Source of the DNA: a virus
IMG/VR virus record: IMGVR_UViG_3300010883_000148
Span: 1 to 36,641 of that record
Length of the DNA stretch: 36,641 nt
Strand: one strand, 5' to 3'
Every line of letters begins with the position of its first letter. Positions within the stretch are counted from its first letter, which is position 1. A program made the position numbers and the translations under genes. Positions 28,910 to 35,495 of the stretch are shown here, piece by piece. Under the pieces are notes generated by a model. That model was not told the DNA's origin, did not search any database, and worked only from the letters and a program-made list of their open reading frames with translations.

Positions 28910-29209
28910 ATGACCAACGGACAAGTGACTAAGAAGATTATGACGGCCTGCAAACGAGCATCGAGTGACCAAGAGCAGAACGACGCACTGCGAGTGACGG
29001 TGCAGCGGTTGCTCAGCTCGTTCCCGCTGTCGTCAACTAAACTCGTCTACGACAGAGACGCGGCGAAGGTCGATGATGACATCTGGTCGCTGCTGATCGA
29101 AGAATGCGTCAAGTCGGACAACGACAAGATGGCTCGGCAGAATAATTATCTGACGTCGCTGGGAATGAAGAAGTCCGAGCTGACGAAGTCATTCGGCCGA
29201 TCCAACTGA
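28910..29209 (+). CDS. Hypothetical early protein (99 aa)
   Basis: From ATG 28910 (GAGGAGAACGAAACG). An all-helical protein: MTNGQVTKKIMTACKRASSD, QEQNDALRVTVQRLLSSFPL, DDDIWSLLIEECVKSDNDKM and a basic end. An upstream in-frame start at 28718 lies in the previous gene. No family recognised. Bounded on both sides by copies of the GC hairpin, so it is a self-contained cassette. Confidence 0.6.
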   Translation: MTNGQVTKKIMTACKRASSDQEQNDALRVTVQRLLSSFPLSSTKLVYDRDAAKVDDDIWSLLIEECVKSDNDKMARQNNYLTSLGMKKSELTKSFGRSN

Positions 29210-29223
29210 TGCGACCAACACCA

Positions 29224-29252
29224 GACCGGCCCCGCGACGTAGCGGGTCGGTC
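29224..29252 (+). repeat. Intercistronic hairpin repeat, copy 2
   Basis: GACCGGCCCCGC (29224-29235) pairs with GCGGGTCGGTC (29242-29252) around GACGTA; one C is bulged on the left arm. No U tract. Same family as the copy at 28850. Confidence 0.8.
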
Positions 29253-29276
29253 GCAACCAGCAGGAGCGACGAAACG

Positions 29277-29348
29277 ATGCAGGTCATTACGAAGCTGAAG
29301 AAAATCGGGTGCGAAGTTGTTAGCCGTGAGACCACGCCGGGGCGATGA
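29277..29348 (+). CDS. 23-residue leader-type peptide
   Basis: A very short ORF begins at ATG 29277 behind the standard GGAGCGACGAAACG context and ends in an ATGA overlap with the next gene. It encodes MQVITKLKKIGCEVVSRETT plus PGR. The full start context and the coupled stop suggest it is translated, either as a micro-protein or as a leader that delivers ribosomes to the next gene. Confidence 0.5.
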   Translation: MQVITKLKKIGCEVVSRETTPGR

Positions 29349-29578
29349 AGTGGTGGCTGACCTACCCGAAGAACACCGAAGGCGGAAACCGCAAGTGGGC
29401 GACGATCAGGGCACTCGAACTCTACAACCCCGAACACTTCCCCCGCAGCAGGTTCTCGACTGCCGAATACAATCTGGAATTCCAGACTTTCCTCGCTGAC
29501 GGTCATCGGGGGATCTTTGTCGTCAAGGCCCGCAAGAACGACGCTGGCCGTCGCTACAACATTGGACTCGACACATGA
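29345..29578 (+). CDS. Hypothetical early protein (77 aa)
   Basis: Begins in an ATGA overlap with the 23-residue ORF. MKWWLTYPKNTEGGNRKWAT opens with an aromatic cluster, then NPEHFPRSRFSTAEYNLEFQ and a C-terminal FLADGHRGIFVVKARKNDAG strand pair. The 'LEFQTFLADG..GIFVVKARK' end is reminiscent of small nucleic-acid-associated phage proteins but no family is evident. Part of a chain of coupled genes reaching 30984. Confidence 0.55.
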   Translation: MKWWLTYPKNTEGGNRKWATIRALELYNPEHFPRSRFSTAEYNLEFQTFLADGHRGIFVVKARKNDAGRRYNIGLDT

Positions 29579-29790
29579 ACGCAAACGACAAGCTGCGAAA
29601 AGTGGATGCGGAACTGAGCAAGGTGCGGGCGCGGCTGACCGTCCTGCTCAAACGCAAGCGGAACATCTGCGAGGAAGTGATCGCCGAGTGCGAGAACCAG
29701 AAACAGCCGTGGATTTACGCCCACCCCGACGCCATCGCACGGCACCGGGGATGGGACATCGAGGCGATTGACAAGGAACTGAAACGATGA
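29575..29790 (+). CDS. Small coiled-coil protein (71 aa)
   Basis: ATGA overlap at both ends. The N-terminal half is a charged heptad-like helix (NDKLRKVDAELSKVRARLTV, LLKRKRNICEEVIAECEN), followed by PWIYAHPDAIARHRGWDIEA. A dimeric coiled coil is likely. Function unknown. Confidence 0.6.
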   Translation: MNANDKLRKVDAELSKVRARLTVLLKRKRNICEEVIAECENQKQPWIYAHPDAIARHRGWDIEAIDKELKR

Positions 29791-29993
29791 CGACAACCGA
29801 CATCCGAAGCCAACAGAAGCGGATCATCGCGACCGGCGACTATGCCGAGCGGATCGAAGTGGCGGCGACCCGACTGGCGGGAGTCATCGACACGACGATG
29901 CCCGCCGACGATCCCGAAGCAAGAAGTATCGCCCGCGAGCTGCTGGCGATTTATACGGAACTTGTGGAACTTTGCGGGAGAGTCGAACGATGA
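29787..29993 (+). CDS. Hypothetical helical early protein (68 aa)
   Basis: Coupled at both ends by ATGA overlaps. All-helical composition: MTTTDIRSQQKRIIATGDYA, ERIEVAATRLAGVIDTTMPA and SIARELLAIYTELVELCGRV. No recognisable motif. Confidence 0.58.
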   Translation: MTTTDIRSQQKRIIATGDYAERIEVAATRLAGVIDTTMPADDPEARSIARELLAIYTELVELCGRVER

Positions 29994-30262
29994 GCGTGCA
30001 AAGAGGGTGCGAGACAATCGAGTTGACTGCGGGGCAATGGTTCTGCGTCGTGGCAACGGCCGAGTACGATTACGACTTCGCCGACGCGACGGCCTACGGC
30101 CCGGCTCGAACTGCCGAAGACGCATGGAAGCTAATGAGCGACGCGGAGTGCAACCCCGGCGGCGGTTGCGAGACGACCCACGATCTGGTTGACGACGGAC
30201 AGCGGGCGTTGATCCAGCGAGCACGCAAAGGCGAAGTCAGACGGAGCAGCTACAGATGGTGA
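29990..30262 (+). CDS. Hypothetical early protein (90 aa)
   Basis: From ATG 29990 (ATGA overlap). MSVQRGCETIELTAGQWFCV and VATAEYDYDFADATAYGPAR form strands; AEDAWKLMSDAECNPGGGCE, HDLVDDGQRALIQRARKG form helices. The middle 'yGp..taedA...m' fits small proteins whose purpose is unknown. The stop overlaps the next gene by 7 bases. Confidence 0.57.
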   Translation: MSVQRGCETIELTAGQWFCVVATAEYDYDFADATAYGPARTAEDAWKLMSDAECNPGGGCETTHDLVDDGQRALIQRARKGEVRRSSYRW

Positions 30263-30462
30263 GAACAGCCCACATCGAAGCGACGCCGGGGCCGACGTTC
30301 GGCGGGGGCTACCGGGTGCGGATCATGGACGGCGGCAAGCAGGTGGCGACTCGCCACTTTCCCGTCCCGCCTGACCATCGGAACTATATGAGCCTGACGC
30401 AGGGACTGGTCTTGGCGTACAAGACCGCGAAGCAATGGTGCGACGAACAAGGATGTGACTGA
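30256..30462 (+). CDS. Hypothetical early protein (68 aa)
   Basis: Begins MVRTAHIEATPGPTFGGGYR, then VRIMDGGKQVATRHFPVPPD and a helical YMSLTQGLVLAYKTAKQWCD. A beta-hairpin plus helix layout. It overlaps both neighbours. Not recognised. Confidence 0.57.
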   Translation: MVRTAHIEATPGPTFGGGYRVRIMDGGKQVATRHFPVPPDHRNYMSLTQGLVLAYKTAKQWCDEQGCD

Positions 30463-30689
30463 TGAGACGCTGCCAGAATTGCGGGTGCAAGGCACCCGCA
30501 TCGACGAACGGAAACCGGAAGTGTCACCGATGCCGCGACGTGCATCTGCCCGACCTGCGGCAGATCGCCGCTCGCTGCAAGATCGAGCGACAGGCATGGA
30601 GCGACGAGCGGCTGGGCGACCGAGCCGGTGCGGTCGAGATCAAATGCGTCAGGATGTTCTGCTCGATACCGATTGGCGGTGACCTATGA
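30462..30689 (+). CDS. Small zinc-ribbon-like protein A
   Basis: 75 residues with MRRCQNCGCKAPASTNGNRK followed by CHRCRD: two C-x2-C pairs about 14 residues apart form a probable four-cysteine zinc site. The helix LPDLRQIAARCKIERQAWSD and ERLGDRAGAVEIK follows. It shares the same plan with the gene at 30757 (C-x2-C, C-x2-C, then '..IAA.C..IR..W.DE+L'). DNA or protein contact is possible. ATGA-coupled on both sides. Confidence 0.65.
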   Translation: MRRCQNCGCKAPASTNGNRKCHRCRDVHLPDLRQIAARCKIERQAWSDERLGDRAGAVEIKCVRMFCSIPIGGDL

Positions 30690-30760
30690 CGATTATCCTG
30701 TCACTGGTCGGCGGCGTCGCCATCGGCCTGCTCTATTTTCGATTGCGAGGTGAGTTGTGA
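30686..30760 (+). CDS. 24-residue transmembrane peptide
   Basis: ATG 30686 to TGA 30758-30760 encodes MTIILSLVGGVAIGLLYFRL plus RGEL: one hydrophobic helix with a basic tail. It overlaps both zinc-ribbon genes (ATGA and GTGA). Too short for annotation pipelines, but its packing between coupled genes supports translation. Confidence 0.5.
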   Translation: MTIILSLVGGVAIGLLYFRLRGEL

Positions 30761-30984
30761 AGAAGCACAAATGCACGATCTGCGAACGACTGACCCGATA
30801 CGCTGACCGACGGTGTCACTCGTGCCGGAACTGCTCGGAGCCGACGCACGACGAGATCGCCGCCGAGTGTGAGGCCATCCGCGAGAGCTGGCCCGACGAG
30901 AAGCTGCTCCCACCGGAGCATCGGGTCGAGGTTCAGACCATCGCCGTTCCACGCCATCTGAAGTATTTTCGGAAAATTCGTTAA
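30757..30984 (+). CDS. Small zinc-ribbon-like protein B (paralogue of A)
   Basis: Starts at GTG 30757 in a GTGA overlap. MKKHKCTICERLTRYADRRC and HSCRNC carry paired cysteines (C-x2-C repeated), followed by DEIAAECEAIRESWPDEKLL. Residues 'IAAeC..IR.sW.DEkL' match protein A, so the two are a duplicated pair separated by the TM peptide. Last gene before the second rightward promoter. Confidence 0.65.
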   Translation: MKKHKCTICERLTRYADRRCHSCRNCSEPTHDEIAAECEAIRESWPDEKLLPPEHRVEVQTIAVPRHLKYFRKIR

Positions 30985-30988
30985 TGTG

Positions 30989-31029
30989 ACACTATTAGTG
31001 TTGACGATGATACACTAATAGTGTCTAAT
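30989..31029 (+). promoter_or_regulatory. Dual-operator promoter, rightward copy 2
   Basis: TTGACG (31001-31006) and TCTAAT (31024-31029), 17-base spacing. ACAC-N5-GTGT dyads at 30989-31001 (ACACTATTAGTGT) and 31012-31024 (ACACTAATAGTGT), centres 23 bp apart; the two sites are reverse complements. Downstream, CGTGTTT and AAACACG (31030-31048) form a 7-bp hairpin in the leader. Confidence 0.88.
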
Positions 31030-31078
31030 CGTGTTTATGAGAAACACGTCAACCACAACTGCAACGGAGCGACGAACG

Positions 31079-31426
31079 ATGAAGACCGCAAAACGAATCA
31101 CACTGGCAACGATCAAATCTTTCATCCGCAAGAACCGCGACGAGCTGCTGATTCAGTCGGGATCAACATTCGACGGAATGGTCGATTGCGTCATGCCGTG
31201 CGAAGACAACGAATTCTCGACCGCGTTGCCATCAGACAGCAAGCACAACGTTGACCGCGACCTTGGGATTCACTCGGCATGGTTCGTCGGGAGCAGCCGG
31301 GATTACTTCGAGGTGTACAGCGACGGAACATTCACCGGATACAAGGTCAGCAACTGCTGCGGTCGATTCACACTGGCAATCAAAAATCCGAACGACCTGC
31401 GGGACATGCTCAGCGAAGTCAAGTAA
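31079..31426 (+). CDS. Hypothetical early protein (115 aa)
   Basis: From ATG 31079 (GGAGCGACGAACG); an upstream in-frame Met at 31031 falls in the leader. MKTAKRITLATIKSFIRKNR and DELLIQSGSTFDG start a basic helix and strand, then AWFVGSSRDYFEVYSDGTFT and GYKVSNCCGRFTLAIKNPND. The middle resembles small proteins of unknown function in phage early regions that share 'iksFi+kN.d.L....S.FDGM'. No function proposed. Confidence 0.6.
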   Translation: MKTAKRITLATIKSFIRKNRDELLIQSGSTFDGMVDCVMPCEDNEFSTALPSDSKHNVDRDLGIHSAWFVGSSRDYFEVYSDGTFTGYKVSNCCGRFTLAIKNPNDLRDMLSEVK

Positions 31427-31439
31427 CCAAACACACCCC

Positions 31440-31467
31440 GACCGGCCCGCAACGTAGCGGGCCGGTC
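31440..31467 (+). repeat. Intercistronic hairpin repeat, copy 3
   Basis: GACCGGCCCGC (31440-31450) pairs perfectly with GCGGGCCGGTC (31457-31467) around AACGTA. Eleven Watson-Crick pairs; no U tract. Confidence 0.88.
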
Positions 31468-31498
31468 ATCACGCGGAACGAAACGGGAGCGACGAACG

Positions 31499-31798
31499 AT
31501 GAAGACACTGGCAGACCTCAGCGAGTACGACCTGATGGAACTGACGGCACACGAGAACGGGAGCGTCGAGTACGCGACCTTCGATAACCTGCTCCGCGAA
31601 GCCTACGAAGACAACTGCGACGGAGCCGAAGACGCCGAGCCGGTCGGATCGGTGATGTTCCATTTCCCGAAGAACGGATTCCCGCTGCCGCTGGAACGCG
31701 AGGTCAAGTGCTGGAACGGCAAGAATCTGTTTTATCAGCCGACGACGCAGTGGATCAGCGACGGCGACTACTACATCGTCGAATATGAAGTCGTATAG
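31499..31798 (+). CDS. Hypothetical acidic early protein (99 aa)
   Basis: Starts at 31499 after GGAGCGACGAACG. MKTLADLSEYDLMELTAHEN and a helix EYATFDNLLREAYEDNCDGA are followed by a beta end with aromatic residues (SVMFHFPKNGFPLPLEREVK, WISDGDYYIVEYEVV). Acidic overall, as is common for phage anti-host or DNA-mimic proteins, but no family is recognised. Bounded by hairpin copies 3 and 4. Confidence 0.6.
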   Translation: MKTLADLSEYDLMELTAHENGSVEYATFDNLLREAYEDNCDGAEDAEPVGSVMFHFPKNGFPLPLEREVKCWNGKNLFYQPTTQWISDGDYYIVEYEVV

Positions 31799-31810
31799 AC
31801 GGAGACACCC

Positions 31811-31838
31811 GACCGGCCCGCAGCGTCGCGGGCCGGTC
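31811..31838 (+). repeat. Intercistronic hairpin repeat, copy 4
   Basis: GACCGGCCCGC (31811-31821) pairs perfectly with GCGGGCCGGTC (31828-31838) around AGCGTC. No U tract. It precedes the MoxR-type gene. Confidence 0.88.
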
Positions 31839-31871
31839 ATCAACGACAACCGAGCAAGGAGCCGACGAACG

Positions 31872-32999
31872 ATGTCCAACCAAATCAAGAAACTCGCACT
31901 GACACTGATCACGCCCGACTGCCTGCCGCCGCTTATCTGGGGCGGCTTCGGCATCGGCAAATCGGCACAGATCAGCCAGCTTGCCGCCGCGTTGAAAGAG
32001 TGGATGGAAACCGTCATCGCGGCGATCCGAGCGCCGGAAGACTTCGGCGGGCTGCCCGTCCCGTCACTCGACGGTCGGACGGTTGACCGCATCGCGGATA
32101 GCTGGGCGACCCGGCTCGTCGAGAAGGGACGCGGCATTCTGTTCCTCGACGAGATCAGCTGCGCCGCACCGGCAACGCAGTCTGCGTTGCTGCGAGTCGT
32201 GCTGGAGCGGACGGTCGGCGACCTGAAGCTGCCCGACGAAGTTCGGATCATCGCCGCAGCCAACCCGCCCGACGTTGCAGCCGGTGGCTGGGAACTGGCC
32301 GGGCCGCTTGCCAATCGGTTCGTACACTTCAACTGGGACGCGGATCCGGAAGCGTTCGTGAATTATCTCGGCGGTGCACGGATCAGCGAGCGGGACATCC
32401 CGACGCTCGACCTCGAACGCTGGGAAAAGGAGTTCGTCAAAGCCAAGGCCATCGTGGCCGCCTACATCAGACGCAATCCCGGTGCGATCACCGAAGACCC
32501 GAAGACGACCGAGGGGAGGTTCCCGCCAGCCATCGCAACGCCGCGAACGTGGGAGTGCCTCGCCCGGTTGCAGGCGACCTGCGCTGCGACGGGCAACAAC
32601 GAACTGATGGTCGAGATGGCGACCGCCGCCATCGGCGAAGGGCACGCCGTGCAGTATGCGTCGTATGTCCGCGAGATGGATCTGCCCGACCCCGAGGAAC
32701 TGCTGGCCGACCCTGACAGTTATGTGCCGGACGAAGTCAGACTCGACAGGACGTTCGCCACGCTGCTCGCCGTCGCCTCCGTCGCAACTGCCGCACCGAT
32801 TAAGAAAGCTCGCTGGCAAGCCGCGTGGGACGTTCTCGACCGCGCTCTGCATCTGGGAGCCGACATCGTCGCCGTGCCGGTGATGACGCTGGCCGACCGG
32901 GACAAGCGACCGAAGGGCGGGCTGACCAGTAGCCCGGCCGTCAAGCGGGTGGCATCTGCGATCCGCGACGTTGTCTCGGTTGCGGGGCTGTTGGAATGA
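31872..32999 (+). CDS. MoxR-type AAA+ ATPase
   Basis: 375 residues from ATG 31872 (GGAGCCGACGAACG). Walker A WGGFGIGKSAQI (GGFGIGKS, 24-31), Walker B RGILFLDEIS (88-97), sensor 1 VRIIAAANPPD (125-135) and a LANRF box with Arg149 that would serve as an arginine-finger or sensor residue. The C-terminal 150 residues are helical lid and a unique tail. MoxR ATPases work with VWA-domain partners to remodel or mature target proteins; a fitting partner starts at 35838. In a phage this pair might remodel host complexes, or serve in assembly. The gene starts behind hairpin copy 4 and ends in an ATGA overlap. Confidence 0.92.
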   Translation: MSNQIKKLALTLITPDCLPPLIWGGFGIGKSAQISQLAAALKEWMETVIAAIRAPEDFGGLPVPSLDGRTVDRIADSWATRLVEKGRGILFLDEISCAAPATQSALLRVVLERTVGDLKLPDEVRIIAAANPPDVAAGGWELAGPLANRFVHFNWDADPEAFVNYLGGARISERDIPTLDLERWEKEFVKAKAIVAAYIRRNPGAITEDPKTTEGRFPPAIATPRTWECLARLQATCAATGNNELMVEMATAAIGEGHAVQYASYVREMDLPDPEELLADPDSYVPDEVRLDRTFATLLAVASVATAAPIKKARWQAAWDVLDRALHLGADIVAVPVMTLADRDKRPKGGLTSSPAVKRVASAIRDVVSVAGLLE

Positions 33000-33247
33000 A
33001 ACATACAACGGAATACAGCCACTGGCCTCGACTGCTGATCGGAGCGGTCGAGGCGTGGCTATCTGATCCAAAGTCGGTCGTGAACAGCGAGGACTACGTT
33101 GACAACTTCCGCTTCGCCCGCAAGAGCAACGCCGCCGAGGTCGCGGCCTACGACGTGATTGCACGCAACGGATGCTGCGGATCGAGTGACGAGGAATTCA
33201 ACATCGGAGATGAGACGATAATGCTAGGGTGCAACTTCGGGCACTAG
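32996..33247 (+). CDS. Hypothetical protein coupled to the MoxR gene (83 aa)
   Basis: ATGA overlap with the MoxR gene. MKHTTEYSHWPRLLIGAVEA and WLSDPKSVVNSEDYVDNFRF start helical, followed by KSNAAEVAAYDVIARNGCCG and a short C-terminal strand. No motif recognised. Translational coupling suggests stoichiometric expression with the ATPase. Confidence 0.58.
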   Translation: MKHTTEYSHWPRLLIGAVEAWLSDPKSVVNSEDYVDNFRFARKSNAAEVAAYDVIARNGCCGSSDEEFNIGDETIMLGCNFGH

Positions 33248-33295
33248 CGGGGCGGCCTGATTCAACCTGTTATCTCAACAATGAGGAGCGACGAA

Positions 33296-33595
33296 ATGAC
33301 ACTGGCAGAACTGAAGTCGGAAGTAGAGCAGTCGGTGAAAGTAAAGTTCACCGACTACGACAACAGCGGCAACCCGTTCATCTACGGATACACGTCGTCA
33401 GACGAAACGCTGATCCTCAGCATCACCGACGACTCAAAGTTTCGGGTCGTTGGGTACGTCAAGAAAATCGGAGAGTCGCTGATGGATAACCCGCCGATGT
33501 TCGTTCTCAGTTGGGGCAGACCGTCGGTCGTGTTCGACACCGTTAGCGACCTTCTGGGGTTCATCGGAACGGAGTATCCCGAAGACGTGAAGTAG
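33296..33595 (+). CDS. Hypothetical early protein (99 aa)
   Basis: From ATG 33296 after GAGGAGCGACGAA. The start LAELKSEVEQSVKVKFTDYD and GNPFIYGYTSSDETLILSIT are followed by VVGYVKKIGESLMDNPPMF and a C-terminal helix. Beta-rich middle. The pattern '..lk...e....vkft..d...nP' is not one I recognise. The 48 bases before it hold a GC-rich stretch but no hairpin of the repeat family. Confidence 0.58.
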   Translation: MTLAELKSEVEQSVKVKFTDYDNSGNPFIYGYTSSDETLILSITDDSKFRVVGYVKKIGESLMDNPPMFVLSWGRPSVVFDTVSDLLGFIGTEYPEDVK

Positions 33596-33604
33596 CAGAG
33601 TCTA

Positions 33605-33630
33605 GCGGGGCAGGGTCAAACCTGCCCCGC
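33605..33630 (+). terminator. GC-rich hairpin closing the MoxR unit (weak terminator)
   Basis: GCGGGGCAGG (33605-33614) pairs perfectly with CCTGCCCCGC (33621-33630) around GTCAAA, followed by AAATTATCTTTGG, which is only mildly T-rich. Sequence differs from the repeat family. It precedes the third rightward promoter, so it likely ends the MoxR unit. Confidence 0.6.
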
Positions 33631-33659
33631 AAATTATCTTTGGAAAACTTTCTAAAGTA

Positions 33660-33700
33660 GCACTATCTGTGTTGACGATAGCACTAACAGTGCTATACTT
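33660..33700 (+). promoter_or_regulatory. Dual-operator promoter, rightward copy 3
   Basis: TTGACG (33672-33677) with TATACT (33694-33699) at 16 bases, the best -10 box of the set. Dyads CACTATCTGTG (33661-33671) and AGCAC-N5-GTGCT (33680-33694) flank the -35 box; centres are 21 bp apart, two bases closer than in the other copies. Confidence 0.82.
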
Positions 33701-33748
33701 GGGACATAAGAAACAAGTCAACGCGGAAACGAAACAAGGAACGAAACG

Positions 33749-33958
33749 ATGAACGATTTTTTCAAGTGGGTCAACTTTTTCACGGGTTGCACAGTCACAG
33801 TCGGCAACGGAAGGACTGAGTGGAAAGTTCTCAGCGGTTGCTGGGAAAACGACAACAGCCGGGGGCGTGTCAAGTTAGGCCGAACGCATCAGCATCGACA
33901 CCAGACTGAGGACGTCACCACTACCGTCAACTTCGACAGAGTCCGAATCGTCAGCTAA
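33749..33958 (+). CDS. Hypothetical early protein (69 aa)
   Basis: Starts at 33749 behind AAGGAACGAAACG. MNDFFKWVNFFTGCTVTVGN is aromatic-rich, then GRTEWKVLSGCWENDNSRGR, VKLGRTHQHRHQTEDVTT and a strand end. Looks like a small beta barrel (SH3-like) from the strand spacing. It stands alone behind a strong promoter, so it is probably well expressed. Unknown. Confidence 0.6.
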   Translation: MNDFFKWVNFFTGCTVTVGNGRTEWKVLSGCWENDNSRGRVKLGRTHQHRHQTEDVTTTVNFDRVRIVS

Positions 33959-33968
33959 CAACACACCC

Positions 33969-33996
33969 GACCGACCCGCAACGTAGCGGGCCGGTC
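33969..33996 (+). repeat. Intercistronic hairpin repeat, copy 5
   Basis: GACCGACCCGC (33969-33979) pairs with GCGGGCCGGTC (33986-33996) around AACGTA; one A-C mismatch. No U tract. Same family as copy 3. Confidence 0.83.
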
Positions 33997-34026
33997 ACAA
34001 CCTGAACCGAGTCAAGGAACGAAACG

Positions 34027-34344
34027 ATGAAGACAAAAAAACGACCGCAGGCAGCACGGCAACTGGAACACCGCACAATCGGCGACTTTGTTGATTATAA
34101 ATCAACAGTGGGTGACGGCGACAAGTTCAGCGTGCAGGGAATTGTGATCGTATCAGCAGGCTCGATGCGGATGGAGTTTGAGAATGGCGACGTGATCGAT
34201 GGCATCGTCAACATCATCAAGGTGACGTTCTGTCGCGGCGGGATGAACTACGTTGTAACTTGCAACGGCAGCATGATCCACGCAGACGGGTTTGCTGCTG
34301 AGTTCGCCAAGTTGTCGGACGCGGCTGAGTTCATCGGCGTGTAA
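34027..34344 (+). CDS. Hypothetical early protein (105 aa)
   Basis: ATG 34027 follows AAGGAACGAAACG. The protein starts with a basic stretch MKTKKRPQAARQLEHRTIGD, then a beta-rich core (DYKSTVGDGDKFSVQGIVIV, SAGSMRMEFENGDVIDGIVN, NYVVTCNGSMIHADGFAAEF). Small barrel-like fold possible. No family recognised. Both sides carry repeat hairpins. Confidence 0.58.
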   Translation: MKTKKRPQAARQLEHRTIGDFVDYKSTVGDGDKFSVQGIVIVSAGSMRMEFENGDVIDGIVNIIKVTFCRGGMNYVVTCNGSMIHADGFAAEFAKLSDAAEFIGV

Positions 34345-34358
34345 TGACCAAACAACCC

Positions 34359-34387
34359 GACCCGGCCCGCTACGTTGCGGGCCGGTC
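34359..34387 (+). repeat. Intercistronic hairpin repeat, copy 6
   Basis: GACCCGGCCCGC (34359-34370) pairs with GCGGGCCGGTC (34377-34387) around TACGTT; one C bulge. No U tract. Confidence 0.82.
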
Positions 34388-34418
34388 ACAACCTGAACCG
34401 AGTCAAGGAGCCGAAACG

Positions 34419-35039
34419 ATGATGACCGAACAAGCCTGTCTTTTCATCTACGACATCCCAAGCAAGAGCAAGATCGCCAACCCGACGCCGCTGCTCCGCA
34501 AGATCGGCATCAGGGCAAACTTGAGCTGCTGGGTGATCCCGTCGAGCCGCGTGCCGTACTCGCTGATCGCCGAGCTGCAAGAGGAAGGGGCGATCTGCGA
34601 GGTCGTGCGGTTCGATGTCGGCGAGATGGAGCGGCTGGAACGCATCGCACTGCAAGCGATGGCCGAGACGATGGCTCAGGTCAAGGCGTCGTTCTGGTCG
34701 TCACTGAAGTCAGCCGAGAAGAAGTACGCCAAGTTCGGCATCGGCGAACTGGACGGCGACACGCCACCGGAAGACATGCGGGAGAAGCGGGCGAAGTCAG
34801 CGATGGGCACGGCACGCCGGTCGTTGGAAGCGGCGACCGAAGCGGCCATCGCGTTCGATTTGCTGGGCGACGTCAAGGAGCTAATCGAAGGCACCGCCGC
34901 AGCCGTCAAGGCAGAGTTTGAGATATTCTTCGCTGAGCAGCCTGCGGAGCAGGTTGCTCCTGTGCAGGACGATCCATTCCTCAACACCGACATCCCCGCC
35001 GACACGACAACCGAGCAGTATGCAACGGGAGCCTGTTGA
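34419..35039 (+). CDS. Hypothetical protein with ferredoxin-like N-terminus
   Basis: 206 residues from ATG 34419 (GGAGCCGAAACG). The first 75 residues (CLFIYDIPSKSKIANPTPLL, RKIGIRANLSCWVIPSSRVP, YSLIAELQEEGAICEVVRFD) run strand-helix-strand-strand-helix-strand with 'YDIP', 'R..L' and 'S.W.IP': an outline like a ferredoxin-like fold, with distant resemblance to Cas2/ChrB-type proteins. The rest is helical and charged (ALQAMAETMAQVKASFWSSL, EKKYAKFGIGELDG...). No catalytic residues of Cas2 can be asserted. A start in frame at 34344 overlaps the previous gene. The stop overlaps the zinc-finger gene, indicating coupling. Confidence 0.6.
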   Translation: MMTEQACLFIYDIPSKSKIANPTPLLRKIGIRANLSCWVIPSSRVPYSLIAELQEEGAICEVVRFDVGEMERLERIALQAMAETMAQVKASFWSSLKSAEKKYAKFGIGELDGDTPPEDMREKRAKSAMGTARRSLEAATEAAIAFDLLGDVKELIEGTAAAVKAEFEIFFAEQPAEQVAPVQDDPFLNTDIPADTTTEQYATGAC

Positions 35040-35464
35040 TGACCTCAATTGAACGAGCCGTTGACCGGCTGGAGAAGTCCACCGGGCGGATCGCACGACG
35101 CAACGCGCGAGCGGCCCTGAAGAAGCTGCTCGACGCGACGTGGAAGGAATACGACATCTCGCACCCGCCCATCCGCAAGGATGGCACGGAGATCGTGCGG
35201 GTCAAGAAGCGGGGCGTCTGCTGCCCGATCTGCGACGTGCCGCTGAAAGGTTTCGTCGAGTTGGCGAGGCACGCGGCACACCATCACGGCTGCCATTGTA
35301 ATAATACCGATTTCAAATGCTGGTGCGGAAAAAGGTTCTTCAACACAAAGCAGAATGGGGTGTGGAGAAAAGGGACTGACAAGTTCACCCGGCATCTCGC
35401 AGGCGTCGGACGCGAGAACCTGAAGGCCCACGCCGTTATCGGTGCACTGGGCAATCTGGACTGA
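35039..35464 (+). CDS. Zinc-finger protein
   Basis: From ATG 35039 (TGATG overlap) 141 residues. A basic N-terminal helix (SIERAVDRLEKSTGRIARRN, ARAALKKLLDATWKEYD) precedes a C2H2-like finger (VCCPICDVPLKGFVELARHA then AHHHGC), plus further Cys (CHCNNTDFKCWCGKRFF) and a C-terminal helix with FTRHLAGVGRENLKAH. The CPIC/H..HH spacing (C-x2-C-x12-H-x3-H) fits a classical zinc finger; the second Cys cluster may form another site. DNA or RNA binding is likely. Last gene before the fourth rightward promoter. Confidence 0.68.
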   Translation: MTSIERAVDRLEKSTGRIARRNARAALKKLLDATWKEYDISHPPIRKDGTEIVRVKKRGVCCPICDVPLKGFVELARHAAHHHGCHCNNTDFKCWCGKRFFNTKQNGVWRKGTDKFTRHLAGVGRENLKAHAVIGALGNLD

Positions 35465-35495
35465 TTCAACTATTTTTGGAAAATCGGCTAATTGT

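Noticed and set aside
32064-33164. Long leftward ORF (366 codons) opposite the MoxR gene
   Set aside because: Arg/Pro-rich antisense shadow of a gene with full AAA+ motifs.
34419-35039. A genuine Cas2 protein
   Set aside because: Only the outline of the N-terminal fold is similar; no other Cas gene or array is present and the C-terminal two thirds are unlike Cas2.
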